Assembly (NCBI GenBank): GCA_963736695.1
Contig: CAVTPU010000004.1
Span: forward strand, 2,914,001-2,978,000
Origin: CAVTPU01 sp963736695
Lineage (GTDB): Bacteria > Actinomycetota > Actinomycetes > Mycobacteriales > Micromonosporaceae
Length of the DNA: 64,000 nucleotides
Reading direction: 5' to 3'
Part shown: positions 26,107-35,902 of the stretch, in pieces
How the letters are laid out: each line of letters starts with the position of its first letter
How positions within the stretch are numbered: the stretch's first letter is position 1
Position numbers and translations under genes: made by a program
The notes under the pieces: model-generated
The model's input: the letters and a program-made list of their open reading frames with translations, nothing else
Database searches by the model: none
Told to the model about the DNA's origin: nothing

Positions 26107-28984
26107 GTGCCGAAAGCCAAGTCACAGCGTCTGGTGATCGTCGAGTCGCCAGCGAAGGCGAAGACGATCTCAGGTTATCTCGGCCCCGGTTATGTGGTGG
26201 AGGCCAGCTTCGGCCACGTGCGTGACCTGCCGCGCAACGCTGCAGACGTGCCGGCGAAGTTCAAGGCGCAGCCCTGGGCCAACCTCGGCGTCGATGTGGA
26301 CAACGACTTCGCGGCACTCTATGTGGTGAGCCCGGACCGCACCAAGCAGGTCACCAAACTGCGGGCGCTGTTGAAGGACTCGGACGAGTTGCTACTCGCC
26401 ACCGATGAGGACCGCGAGGGCGAGGCGATCGCCTGGCACCTGGTCGAGACCCTCAAACCACAGGTGCCGATCAAGCGCATGGTCTTCCACGAGATCACCA
26501 AGTCGGCGATCCAGCAGGCGGTGGCCAACCCGCGCGACCATCGACCATGCTCTGGTCGACGCGCAGGAGGCCCGGCGCATCCTCGACCGTCTCTACGGTT
26601 ACGAAGTCTCACCGGTGCTGTGGAAGAAGGTCATGCCGAAGGGCCCCGACGGACGGGCGTTGTCCGCCGGCCGGGTCCAGTCGGTGGCCACCCGCATCGT
26701 GGTGCAGCGGGAACGCGAGCGCATGCGGTTTCACACCGCGGAGTACTGGGATATCCGAGCCGTGCTCGCGGTCGCCGCAGGGCAGGTCGGCGAAGGGCCG
26801 CGCACGTTCGGCGCCACTCTGGTGGCGTTCGACGGTGATCGCGTCGCGACCGGCAAGGACTTCGATCCGGCCACGGGTGAAGTTCGGGGCGGCGGCGTCG
26901 TCCACCTCGACGGCGACGGCGCGCGGGGTCTCGCCGCGCGCTTGGACGGGCGACCCTTCGAGGTCACGCGGGTCGAGGAGCAGCCATACCGTCGCCGGCC
27001 CTACCCGCCGTTCATCACCTCCACGTTGCAGCAGGAGGCGGCCCGCAAGCTGCGCTATTCGTCGGCTCAGACGATGCGCACCGCCCAGCGGCTCTACGAG
27101 AACGGCTACATCACCTATATGCGGACAGACTCGGTGAACCTCTCCGAGACCGCAATCGTCGCCGCCCGTACCCAGATCGCGGAGTTGTTCGGCGATCGTT
27201 TCGTGCCGCCGCAGCCACGCCGCTACACCGGCAAGGTGAAGAACGCTCAGGAAGCGCACGAGGCGATCCGACCCGCCGGTGACAGTTTCCGAACTCCGGC
27301 CGAGGTCTCCGGTGAGCTCTCGACCGAGGAGTTCAAGCTCTATGAACTGATCTGGCGGCGCACCATCGCGTCGCAGATGACCGACGCGGTCGGTTCGTCG
27401 ATCTCGGTGCGGATCAGGGTCACGTCGACCGCCAACGAGGAGTGCGACTTCGGGGCGAGCGGCAAGACCATCACCGATCCGGGCTTCCTTAAGGCCTATG
27501 TGGAGTCGTCCGACGACGCGGAGGCGGAGGCGGAGGATGTCGAGCACCGCCTGCCGACGTTGGTGAAAGGCCAGCCGCTGACCGCCGACTCGATCCAGGC
27601 ACAGACGCACAGCACTCAGCCTCCTGCCCGCTACACCGAGGCGTCGCTGGTCAAGTCCCTGGAGGAGCTGGGGATCGGTCGTCCCTCCACCTACGCCGCG
27701 ACGTTGCAGACCATCCAGGACCGGGGCTACGTCGCCAAACGGGGGCAGGCGCTGATCCCGTCGTTCCTCGCGTTCGCGGTGGTCGGTCTGCTCGAGGCGC
27801 ATTTCCCCCGACTGGTCGACTTCGACTTCACCGCCGCGATGGAGAACGAACTCGACGAGATCGCCTCCGGCGACGCAGCCACCGTCGACTTCCTCCGTGC
27901 CTTCTATTTCGGCAGCGAGGGTGCCGCAGCCCGAACCATCGCTGGCGGTGGCGGACTCAAACGCATGGTCACCGACAACCTTGGCGAGATCGACGCGCGG
28001 GGCATCAACTCCATCGTGTTGTTCCGCGACGACGCGGGCCGTGATGTGGTCGCCCGAGTCGGCCGGTACGGGCCGTATCTGCAGCGAACCATGCCCGGTG
28101 CCGAGGGTGCCGGCGAAGAGGGCGGCGCCACGCCGGGTGACCGGGTGTCGTTGCCCGAGGGCATCGCACCGGACGAGCTCACCCCGGAGAAGGTGAACGA
28201 GCTCTTCCTCGGAGGGGGCGGCGAACGCAAACTGGGGGAGCATCCCGACACCGGTGAACCGATCGTGGTCAAGTCCGGTCGCTATGGGCCTTATGTCTCC
28301 ACTGGTGACCGCAATGCGTCGCTGTTCAAGACGCAGTCGCCCGAGTCGGTGACCCTTGCCGACGCGCTGCGTCTGTTGTCGTTGCCGCGGGTCCTCGGCG
28401 CCGACCCGGCGGGAGCCGAGGTCCTCGCCGGTGCGGGGCGTTATGGTCCCTACGTCAAGCGGGGCGACGACTTTCGGTCGTTGGAGACCGAGGAACAGAT
28501 GTTCACGGTCACTCTCGACGAGGCGCTCGCGCTGCTCAACGCACCGAAGACCCGCCAGCGTCGAGCCCCCGCGCCGCCGCTGCGCGAGCTCGGTGTCGAT
28601 CCGATCACCGAGAAGCCGCTCGTCATCAAAGATGGCCGATTCGGGCCTTATGTCACCGATGGTGAGACCAACGCGTCGTTGCGACGAGGACAGACCCCAG
28701 AGGGGCTCACCATCGAGCAGGCGAGCGAGATGCTCGCCGAGAAACGGGCCAAGGGTCCGGCGGCTCCCCGCAAACGGGTCGCGAAGAAGGCCGCGCCTGC
28801 CGCGAAAGCAGCGAAGAAGGCCGCGCCCACGAAGAAGGCCGCATCCGCCACAGCAGCCAAAGCCACGAAATCGGCCACAACCTCCGCCGGTGGCGCCGCG
28901 AAGGCCACCCGGAAGGCCACTCCAGCGAAGGCGACGAAGGCGTCGGCGCGCAAGGCGGCAGCCAAACCGGGCGCCGAAGATTAA
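26107..28984 (+). CDS. topA: DNA topoisomerase I, interrupted by a +1 frameshift
   Basis: Type IA topoisomerase that relaxes negative supercoils. The frame opens with a GTG at 26107 and a TOPRIM domain (VIVESPAKAKTI, ATDEDREGEAIAWH). The catalytic Tyr lies in TYMRTDSVNLS. Four C-terminal repeats follow around GRYGPYL, GRYGPYV, GRYGPYV and GRFGPYV, then a Lys/Ala-rich basic tail, all typical of actinobacterial TopA. After codon 144 the frame breaks: at about 26538-26539 a C appears to be duplicated (GAC-C-ATC) and the protein continues in the next frame from IDHALVDAQEARRIL. Removing one base gives 958 residues, a normal length. The gene is essential in relatives, so a base error is likely. 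Confidence 0.9.
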
Positions 28985-29152
28985 GTTCGCCGAGGCCTTC
29001 GTTAGGCGGATCCAACCTGGCTGACCAGCGCCAACGTGTCCCACGACCGGCTCTGAGGGCATGCGTCTATGCGTGGCGTGAGCGCGAGCTTGCGTTCTGT
29101 ACGGCACAATCGGGTCTTACTGGGCGACAACGCTCATCAGGGAGGTCCGAGG

Positions 29153-29779
29153 GTGACTCAGGTCAATCCGGTGCCGCGGCCACTGCGCAGGGTTCCGATG
29201 CAGGAGCGCAGCCTGGCTCGGGTCAACCGCATGCTCGACGCCTGCGCGCAGCTCATCGACGAGTTGGGTTATGACGGGTTGAGCACGACCCTGCTCGCCG
29301 AGCGGGCCGGCGTCGCGATCGGTTCGGTTTATCAGTTCTTCCCCGACAAGCGAGCTGTGGTGCACGCGCTGACTCACCGCAATGTGGAGCGTTATTGCGA
29401 GCGATTCCGCACCCGCGTCCTGCGCGAACCGCCGACGAAGTGGTGGGACGTGGTCGACTCGGCGCTGGACGAATACGCCGATATGCATCGCCGCGTGCCT
29501 GGCTTTCGCACACTGCGATTCGGTGACGTGGTGGATCCGTTTCCGGCGAGGTCCGGGTTCGACGAGTCATGCGCGATCGTCGACATGCTGCGGGGGGTCC
29601 TCGTGAACGGGGTCGGACTGGCCGACGGCACGCAGTTGCGCGGGGCGCTCGCCGTCGCTGCGGAGATCGGTGACGCGCTGACCCGGCTGGCGTTTCGGGC
29701 GAGTCCGGTCGGCGACCCCGACATCCTCGTCGAGGCGAAGAAGATTGTGCGCGACTATCTCGACCGGCACCTGGGCTGA
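29153..29779 (+). CDS. TetR-family transcriptional regulator
   Basis: The 208-residue protein has an N-terminal TetR DNA-binding domain (ACAQLIDELGYDGLSTTLLAERAGVAIGSVYQFFPDKRAVVHAL) and a helical ligand domain. A GTG at 29153 follows GGGAGGTCCGAG. It stands between topA and the MFS-tmk gene, with no adjacent obvious target on its own strand. Its ligand is unknown. Confidence 0.88.
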   Translation: MTQVNPVPRPLRRVPMQERSLARVNRMLDACAQLIDELGYDGLSTTLLAERAGVAIGSVYQFFPDKRAVVHALTHRNVERYCERFRTRVLREPPTKWWDVVDSALDEYADMHRRVPGFRTLRFGDVVDPFPARSGFDESCAIVDMLRGVLVNGVGLADGTQLRGALAVAAEIGDALTRLAFRASPVGDPDILVEAKKIVRDYLDRHLG

Positions 29780-29955
29780 GCGTGAGCGGCACCGCCAGAC
29801 TCCAATGATCAGGGCAATGTCGGGGACAAATCCGGAGTGGGGAGAGTCAAAGAAGGTCGGCAACGCGGTTACAGTGGTGCCCGAGCGTTCGCTCGTGGGG
29901 AGGCCACCCTGCTGCGCCCCGTTGCTGCGGGGTCGAGGGGAGGAACGTCGTCACG

Positions 29956-32241
29956 ATGAGTGCTGATTCGACCACGAGTCGTCGGCCGTCCGACACCGAA
30001 CAGGCCGCGAAGGCGCACGCTGATCCGACAGGGTTGTCGGCGCTCCGATCGATTCTGCAGATCAGACCGTTCCGGCGACTATGGATCGTGCTGGGCGTCG
30101 CGTCACTCGGCGACTGGTTGGGGCTGCTCGCCACGTCGGTCTTCGCCGCCGACCAGGTGCAGGGCGCCACGGCGAAGGGCGCCGCGTTCGGTGGGGTGAT
30201 CGCGATTCGCCTGCTGCCCGCGCTGGTGCTCGGCCCCATCGCGGGCGTGCTCGCCGACCGGTTCGACCGTCGACACACGATGATCGCCTGCGATCTGGTG
30301 CGTTTTGTTCTCTTCGCCTCCATTCCAACCGTTGCGTTGCTGACGAGCAACCGGGCCGCCATCCTCGCGTGGACCGCGATAGCCACGCTGTTGGTCGAGG
30401 CGGTCACGATGGTGTGGCTGCCGGCCAAGGACGCCGCAGTGCCCAACCTGCTCCCCCGGGGCCGGCTGGAGACCGCCAATCAGCTCACCCTCGCCACGAC
30501 CTATGGCGTCACCCCGGTCGCGGCCGCGTTCATGCTCGCTGGGCTCACCACCGCGCTTTCCGGAGTCTCCGCCGCCACCGGGCAGAGTTATCTCGAGCCA
30601 GTCACCTTCTCGCTCTATTTCCTCGCGGTCACTCGGCTCGCCACGGCGGCCGTGGTGCTCTTCGGGATTCCCGAGATCGGTGGGCACAACGAACACCAGC
30701 GCACCCCGGGGCTGATTCGCGAATTTCTCGATGGCTGGTCCTACGTCGGCACTACTCCACTCGTACGCGGCCTTGTTTTGGGAATCCTCGCCGCCTTCGC
30801 CGGTGGCGGCATGGTCGTCGGCAGTGCCCCCTTCTACGCCGAGTCTCTTGGCGGCGGTAAGTCGACCTTTTACCTACTCTTCGCCATGATCTTCGTGGGG
30901 CTCGCAGTGGGAATCGCCGCCGGGCCCCGCATGATCGGAGCCTTGTCCCGGCGCCGGTGGTTCGGGCTCTCGATTGGCCTCGCGGGCATCGCGGTCGGGC
31001 TGCTCTCCATCGCGTGGCATCTGACGGTGGCCGTGGGCTTCGTCCTGCTGGTGGGGGTCGCGGCGGGCATGGCGTTCCTCGCTGGAACCACCCTGCTCGG
31101 CGGGGAGGTCGCCGACGATGTGCGGGGACGCGTGTTCGGGTTCGTCAACATGTCGACCCGGATCGTCCTGATGCTCGCGATCGCGCTCTCCAGCGTGTTG
31201 GTGGGGGTCGGCGACGAGCGGGTATTCCACGTGGGTGGGCTGTCGGTGGCCATCTCCACCACACGATTCCTGCTCTTCGGCGCCGGCGTGGTGGGCGTGC
31301 TCGCCGGTGTCACCGCCTTCCGGCAAATGGACGACAAACCAGGCGTTCCGGTCCTCGCCGATCTGTGGGGTTCGCTGCGAGGCCGACCGCTCAGCGTTGC
31401 CGAACCGGTCGCGAGCGAGGGTGTCTTCGTCGTTTTCGAGGGTGGCGAGGGATCCGGCAAGTCGACCCAAGTCAACCTGCTGGCGGCGCGACTCATCGCG
31501 GATGGACACCCAGTCGTCGTCACCCGCGAACCTGGCGCCACCGAGATCGGCACCCGCATCCGGGCCCTGCTGCTCGACAGTCGGCTGGCAGACGGTGGTG
31601 CGCCCCTCGCGCCCAGGGCCGAGGCGCTGCTCTATGCCGCCGATCGGGCCCATCATGTGGCGACCGTCGTGCGACCCGCGATCGCCCAAGGCTCAACCGT
31701 GGTCAGCGACCGCTATGTCGACTCATCCCTCGCCTATCAAGGCGCCGGCCGGGTGCTGCCCGTCGAGGAGATCTCCTGGCTCTCCAATTGGGCGACCGGC
31801 GGGCTGCGGCCCGACATCGTCGTCCTGCTCGACATCGATCCACGGCTCGGGTTGGCGCGGGCACGCACACGCGACAAGGGGGAGCCCGACCGCCTCGAGG
31901 CCGAATCGCTCGCCTTCCACGAACGGGTCCGCTACGCGTTCCTCGATCTCGCGTCCAAAGACGCCCGCCGCTATCTGGTGCTCGACGCGACCGGCGACCC
32001 AGCCGAGTTGGCGGCCCTCGTCTGGCAACGGGTCCACGCGCTGGTGCGCGAGCGGCACCTCAGCGACGACCTTCCAGACCCGGACCGTACGCATGTCGAG
32101 CAAGCCCCTACAGCGGCAGTCGGCCGTGGCCCCGGCTCGTCGGTCCCTACACAGTCCGGCGACGAGCCCACCAACGATCAGGGACGGGCCGAGGTGACCG
32201 GGGCCGCCACGTTTGTCGCTCCGGCGGAGATGACCGGATGA
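29956..32241 (+). CDS. tmk: Bifunctional MFS transporter - thymidylate kinase fusion
   Basis: A 761-residue fusion. Residues about 35-460 form an MFS-type permease with around 11-12 hydrophobic segments. Residues about 490-710 are a complete dTMP kinase with P-loop VFEGGEGSGKSTQVN, DR(Y/H) motif SDRYVDSSLAYQGAG and a LID region around RARTRDKGEPDRLE. It makes dTDP for DNA synthesis; the membrane half's substrate is unknown. Fusions of this form recur in actinobacteria at this locus, so it is not an annotation error. The stop overlaps the holB start (ATGA). Confidence 0.93.
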   Translation: MSADSTTSRRPSDTEQAAKAHADPTGLSALRSILQIRPFRRLWIVLGVASLGDWLGLLATSVFAADQVQGATAKGAAFGGVIAIRLLPALVLGPIAGVLADRFDRRHTMIACDLVRFVLFASIPTVALLTSNRAAILAWTAIATLLVEAVTMVWLPAKDAAVPNLLPRGRLETANQLTLATTYGVTPVAAAFMLAGLTTALSGVSAATGQSYLEPVTFSLYFLAVTRLATAAVVLFGIPEIGGHNEHQRTPGLIREFLDGWSYVGTTPLVRGLVLGILAAFAGGGMVVGSAPFYAESLGGGKSTFYLLFAMIFVGLAVGIAAGPRMIGALSRRRWFGLSIGLAGIAVGLLSIAWHLTVAVGFVLLVGVAAGMAFLAGTTLLGGEVADDVRGRVFGFVNMSTRIVLMLAIALSSVLVGVGDERVFHVGGLSVAISTTRFLLFGAGVVGVLAGVTAFRQMDDKPGVPVLADLWGSLRGRPLSVAEPVASEGVFVVFEGGEGSGKSTQVNLLAARLIADGHPVVVTREPGATEIGTRIRALLLDSRLADGGAPLAPRAEALLYAADRAHHVATVVRPAIAQGSTVVSDRYVDSSLAYQGAGRVLPVEEISWLSNWATGGLRPDIVVLLDIDPRLGLARARTRDKGEPDRLEAESLAFHERVRYAFLDLASKDARRYLVLDATGDPAELAALVWQRVHALVRERHLSDDLPDPDRTHVEQAPTAAVGRGPGSSVPTQSGDEPTNDQGRAEVTGAATFVAPAEMTG

Positions 32242-33428
32242 CCGCACCCGTCTTCGAGCACCTCGTCGGTCAAGACGAGGCGGCTGCGGTCTTGACCGAT
32301 GCCGCGCTCGCCGCCGAGTCCATCGTTCGTGGCGAATCCGTTGCGACGGGGGCGATGACCCACGCGTGGCTGTTCACCGGGCCTCCCGGCTCTGGTCGAT
32401 CCGTGGCGGCCCGTGCCTTCGCGGCTGCGCTTCAGTGTCCCGACAGAGGCTGCGGAGTGTGCGCGCAGTGCCACACCACCCTCGCCGGCACGCATTCCGA
32501 CGTGCGCGCCGTGGTGCCCGACGGCCTGTCCATCTCGGTCGAGGAGATGCGGGCGTTGGTGTTGCGCGCCGCTGGAGCGCCGACCGGCGGACGGTGGCAG
32601 GTGGTGCTCATCGAAGATGCCGATCGGCTCACCGAAAAGGCCAGCAACGCTCTGCTCAAGGCGGTGGAGGAGCCCTCGGCCCGCACGGTGTTCTTGCTCT
32701 GCACCCCCTCCACTCACCCGGACGATGTCTCCGTGACCATTCGGTCGCGGTGCCGCGTGATCGCGCTGCGCACACCGGCGGTTGACGCAATCGCCGCGAT
32801 GCTCGCCCACCGCGAGGGGATCGACGAGCAGACCGCGAAGTGGGCCGCGGCAGCCGCACAGGGGCACGTTGGGCGGGCAATTCGGCTCGCCCGAGACCCA
32901 CAGGCGCGGGCCCGACGTGAAGCGGTGCTCGCCGTGCCCAAGCGGCTCACCGGCATCGGCGCCTGTTTCGACGCGGCCGCCGCGCTGGTCGCGGCGACCG
33001 ACGTCGAGGCGGTCGAGACCGTGACCGAATCGGACCTCAAAGAGAAGTCCGATCTCGAGACGGCGCTCGGTGCCGGTGGCACCGGTCGCGGTGCAGGCAG
33101 CGCGACACGCGGGTCCGCGAGCATGATGAAGGACCTCGAGCGGCGACAGAAGTCCCGGCAGACGCGGGTCAAACGGGACTCCCTCGACCGGGCGTTGATC
33201 GACTTAGCCGGGTTCTACCGCGACGTGTTGGTGCGCCGGATTGGTGCCCCGGTGCCGCCCGTGCATGCCGATGCCGTGACCGACGTGAGCGCCGCAGCCC
33301 GACGGTGGACCGCCGATGATGTGTTGCGCCGCTTGGAGGCGGTGCTCGAATGCCGCACCGCGATCGACGCCAACGTCAAGCCGCAGATCGCCGTCGAAGC
33401 GATGATGGTCAGCCTCTGGCGGGCCTGA
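32238..33428 (+). CDS. holB: DNA polymerase III subunit delta prime
   Basis: A 396-residue clamp-loader subunit. It shows an AAA+ fold with a degenerate Walker A (GPPGSGRS, Arg instead of Lys), a four-Cys zinc cluster (CPDRGCGVCAQC), the EDADRLTEKASNALLKAVEEPS motif and SRC (RSRCRVI). A basic insertion around residues 275-310 is seen in actinobacterial forms. The ATG overlaps the tmk stop. Delta prime joins gamma/tau and delta to load the sliding clamp. Confidence 0.93.
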   Translation: MTAPVFEHLVGQDEAAAVLTDAALAAESIVRGESVATGAMTHAWLFTGPPGSGRSVAARAFAAALQCPDRGCGVCAQCHTTLAGTHSDVRAVVPDGLSISVEEMRALVLRAAGAPTGGRWQVVLIEDADRLTEKASNALLKAVEEPSARTVFLLCTPSTHPDDVSVTIRSRCRVIALRTPAVDAIAAMLAHREGIDEQTAKWAAAAAQGHVGRAIRLARDPQARARREAVLAVPKRLTGIGACFDAAAALVAATDVEAVETVTESDLKEKSDLETALGAGGTGRGAGSATRGSASMMKDLERRQKSRQTRVKRDSLDRALIDLAGFYRDVLVRRIGAPVPPVHADAVTDVSAAARRWTADDVLRRLEAVLECRTAIDANVKPQIAVEAMMVSLWRA

Positions 33429-33488
33429 CCGGCGTCTGGCCACTCAACACGTCGGTCGTGTCAGCGTCTGACCAGCATCGATTCCCTG

Positions 33489-33497
33489 TTATCCACA
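33489..33497 (+). promoter_or_regulatory. DnaA-box-like 9-mer TTATCCACA
   Basis: A perfect match in the 150-base gap between holB and the YbaB-like gene. It may be fortuitous; it is the fourth copy in the window. Confidence 0.35.
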
Positions 33498-33580
33498 ATT
33501 TGTCCGACCACACTGTTCGGGGCAGCGCCGGTTTCGATACGGTCTGGTGCGATGAAGCGCTGAGAGGGCGAGGGTGGCCG

Positions 33581-33922
33581 GTGGGGCGGGAGATCGACGA
33601 AGTCTGGATCGACGAGGCGATCAGCCGCTATCGCCGTGTGGAAGAGTCGCTCGCCGATTTCGCCCGGATGGCGGCGACCGTCGAGGTCACGGTCGGCTCG
33701 CCTGATGGTCTGGTCGAGGTCGTGGTGACAGCCGACGGGACGATACGCGACGTCGTGATCAGTGAAGCGGCGGCAGGACGCTCCCCTCGGGACCTGTCGC
33801 GATCGGTGCACGCCGCAGTGACCGCCGCCACTGAGGCGGCGAGTTGGGCGCAGGAGAAACTACGCCAAGAGATTTTCACCGAATTCGCCCCGCTCGATCC
33901 GGGTCGGAGGCGCCCCCGATGA
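33581..33922 (+). CDS. YbaB/EbfC-like nucleoid-associated protein
   Basis: The 113-residue protein has the YbaB/EbfC pattern: an N-terminal amphipathic helix, a beta-rich core (VEVTVGSPDGLVEVVVTADGTIRDVVI) and a C-terminal helix (HAAVTAATEAASWAQEKLR). A GTG at 33581 is chosen. In actinobacteria such YbaB relatives often sit beside WXG100-type genes, and here it starts a tight three-gene cassette. Direct DNA binding is inferred from the family only. Confidence 0.75.
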   Translation: MGREIDEVWIDEAISRYRRVEESLADFARMAATVEVTVGSPDGLVEVVVTADGTIRDVVISEAAAGRSPRDLSRSVHAAVTAATEAASWAQEKLRQEIFTEFAPLDPGRRRPR

Positions 33923-34227
33923 GCCCAACACCACAGTCCGCGGCCACCGCACTTCGTCTCGGCGCTCACGAACTCGCGGAGGCGGCTCGCGACGTCGAGG
34001 CCACCGAGATCGACGCGGCCGACTTCGGTGCCGGCGGCCCCGGCGAGTTGGGGCGGCTCGGCCGTGATCTGCACGAGAAGTGGAGTCGGGCGCTGCTCTG
34101 CCGGAGTCGCGAACTGTCCGTGCAGAGTGACCGGCACACGGCGGCTGCTGCGGCAGCAGACCAAGCGTTGCGCGCCTATGTCGACGCCGACGACGCGGCC
34201 GGTGGTGCACTGCCGGAGGTGATGTGA
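33919..34227 (+). CDS. WXG-superfamily / ESX secretion-target-like small protein
   Basis: The ATG overlaps the preceding stop (ATGA). The 102-residue product is alpha-helical and Ala/Asp/Glu-rich, with the heptad-like pattern and size of EspC/WXG-type secretion targets. A central DLHEKWSRAL region contains the only Trp. No canonical W-x-G is present. The identification rests on size, helicity and its neighbours. Confidence 0.6.
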   Translation: MSPTPQSAATALRLGAHELAEAARDVEATEIDAADFGAGGPGELGRLGRDLHEKWSRALLCRSRELSVQSDRHTAAAAAADQALRAYVDADDAAGGALPEVM

Positions 34228-34931
34228 TGGACGCGCTCGCTCGTGTCGGCCCGGTCGCGCGACCGTTGCTCGATCGAGTCGACGCGATCCTCGCCGATCT
34301 CGGAGCCCCTCCCGACCATGAGGTATGGGCGGCTCTGCGCCGGTTGGGGGCCACGCCGGGGCAGGCGGCCGCGTTCATCGACGGTCTCAATCCAGAGCCG
34401 CTGTGGGCCGCCGCGAGCATGCTGCATCGCCGGGCGAGCCGGTGTGGCGAGCTGGTGGTCGGCGAGCCGGTCGGGTGGAGCGGACCGGCTGGCGAGCGAT
34501 TCGCGGCGGTCGTGCGAACACTCGACGCCCAGCTCAACCCCGACAGCCCTGACACTGTCGTCGGACGGATCATCGCGACAGCGTCCTTTGTCGATGACGT
34601 CGCGCGGTGGTGTGTCGACGCGCGAAGCCGACTCGCGCGTACCCTCGCGGAGGTTTTGGTCTGCGCTCAGACGGTGACGGTCTGGTCGCACCCGAACGGG
34701 ACTTTGGTGGGTTCCCGCCAGCGGGCCGATGGGGCCGCGGTCGCTCGGGCCGCCGCCGACATCGCGTGGCATGTGCTCGACGACGTGGGCGTGTCCTGGC
34801 TTGAAGGCGAGCGGCTGGTGCGCCGTTGGGATTCACGCATCGCCGGACTCGTGGTGCGCGACGACCGCGCCGAGGCAGGAGGCACGCACCATGGAGACCT
34901 GCTCACCGCAGTGACGCGCATCGATCTTTGA
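34227..34931 (+). CDS. Hypothetical protein with a W-x-G element
   Basis: A 234-residue protein beginning at an ATG with GGAGGTGA eight bases upstream; a GTG three bases earlier is also possible. It overlaps the previous gene by one base. It is helical, and a VGWSGPAGERFAAVV segment about residues 80-95 resembles the W-x-G turn of WXG proteins. I recognise no catalytic motif. It completes the YbaB/WXG cassette and may be an effector or partner for type VII export. Confidence 0.65.
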   Translation: MDALARVGPVARPLLDRVDAILADLGAPPDHEVWAALRRLGATPGQAAAFIDGLNPEPLWAAASMLHRRASRCGELVVGEPVGWSGPAGERFAAVVRTLDAQLNPDSPDTVVGRIIATASFVDDVARWCVDARSRLARTLAEVLVCAQTVTVWSHPNGTLVGSRQRADGAAVARAAADIAWHVLDDVGVSWLEGERLVRRWDSRIAGLVVRDDRAEAGGTHHGDLLTAVTRIDL

Positions 34932-34960
34932 CAATCCGGAAGCGACGTGAGGTGGACACT

Positions 34961-35902
34961 ATGGGCCAGCTCTGTGCGGTGACCTTCAACCGTTATGGTC
35001 GGTTGTTCTATGTTGATCCGGGCGAACTGCGCCCGGCCATCGGCGATCACGTGCTGGTCCCGACCGACGATGGGTCCGTCATCGGTGAGTGCGTGTGGAC
35101 CGCCGAATGGGTTGATCACGACACCTCGGTCTATCCGCGGTTGCGGGGTTTCGCGGCTGAGACTGACTTCGCCCATGACCGTGCGATCCGCCGGGCTAAA
35201 GCGGAGGCGAACGTCGCGGCCAGACGCCTCATCCGCATGCACGATCTGCCGATGAAGGTCGTCGCGGTCGACCATGTTTCGAATCCCGGTGACTCGACGG
35301 CGGTGGGAGCCGACGCGACCTCTGAGCCCTCCCCACTCGGTTCCGGCCCGCGGACCATCATCTATTTCACCGCGCCGCACCGAGTCGACTTCCGCGCCTT
35401 GGTGCGCGATCTCGGGGCGACGCTGAGATGTCGCGTGGAGCTGCGGCAACTCTCCGCACGAGACTCGGCCCGAGTGCAGGGCGGCATCGGTTCCTGCGGT
35501 CGCGAACTCTGCTGCTCCACCTTTCTCACCGACTTCGAGTCGGTGACCATTCGGATGGCCAAGGATCAGGATCTGCCACTGAATCCACTGCGGATCTCCG
35601 GGGCCTGCGGGCGGCTCATGTGCTGCCTCAAATACGAACACCCCCTCTATCAGAGTTTTCACGCGACTGCCCCTGCGATATCCGAGCGGGTGGAGACACC
35701 GCAGGGCTCTGGCCGGGTGGTGGGCCACGCGGTGCCGCGCGATGCGGTCGTGGTGCGTCTCGACTCCGACGGATCGCGATCAATCTGCTCGCGGGCCTCG
35801 GTATGTCAATCGCGCAAGGCCTACGAGGCTCGTCAGCCGACCACCGACGTCGAGTCCAGCACGCCGGCCGACTCGGCGGAGGAAGACATCGTCAGAGCGT
35901 GA
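34961..35902 (+). CDS. ricT: PSP1-domain protein (RicT/YaaT-like)
   Basis: The 313-residue protein has a PSP1 domain with the two conserved cysteine signatures GSCGRELCCSTFL and GACGRLMCCLKYE, which in RicT bind an iron-sulphur cluster. RicT acts in a complex that supports RNase-mediated RNA processing in Bacillus. Its position after tmk and holB is widely conserved. ATG 34961 with GTGAGG upstream. The end overlaps the convergent phosphoesterase by 11 bases. Confidence 0.88.
   Translation: MGQLCAVTFNRYGRLFYVDPGELRPAIGDHVLVPTDDGSVIGECVWTAEWVDHDTSVYPRLRGFAAETDFAHDRAIRRAKAEANVAARRLIRMHDLPMKVVAVDHVSNPGDSTAVGADATSEPSPLGSGPRTIIYFTAPHRVDFRALVRDLGATLRCRVELRQLSARDSARVQGGIGSCGRELCCSTFLTDFESVTIRMAKDQDLPLNPLRISGACGRLMCCLKYEHPLYQSFHATAPAISERVETPQGSGRVVGHAVPRDAVVVRLDSDGSRSICSRASVCQSRKAYEARQPTTDVESSTPADSAEEDIVRA

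Noticed and set aside
26609..29107. An 832-codon open frame on the minus strand over topA
   Set aside because: It is the antisense shadow of topA in the register where high-GC genes seldom have stops; its composition is not protein-like.
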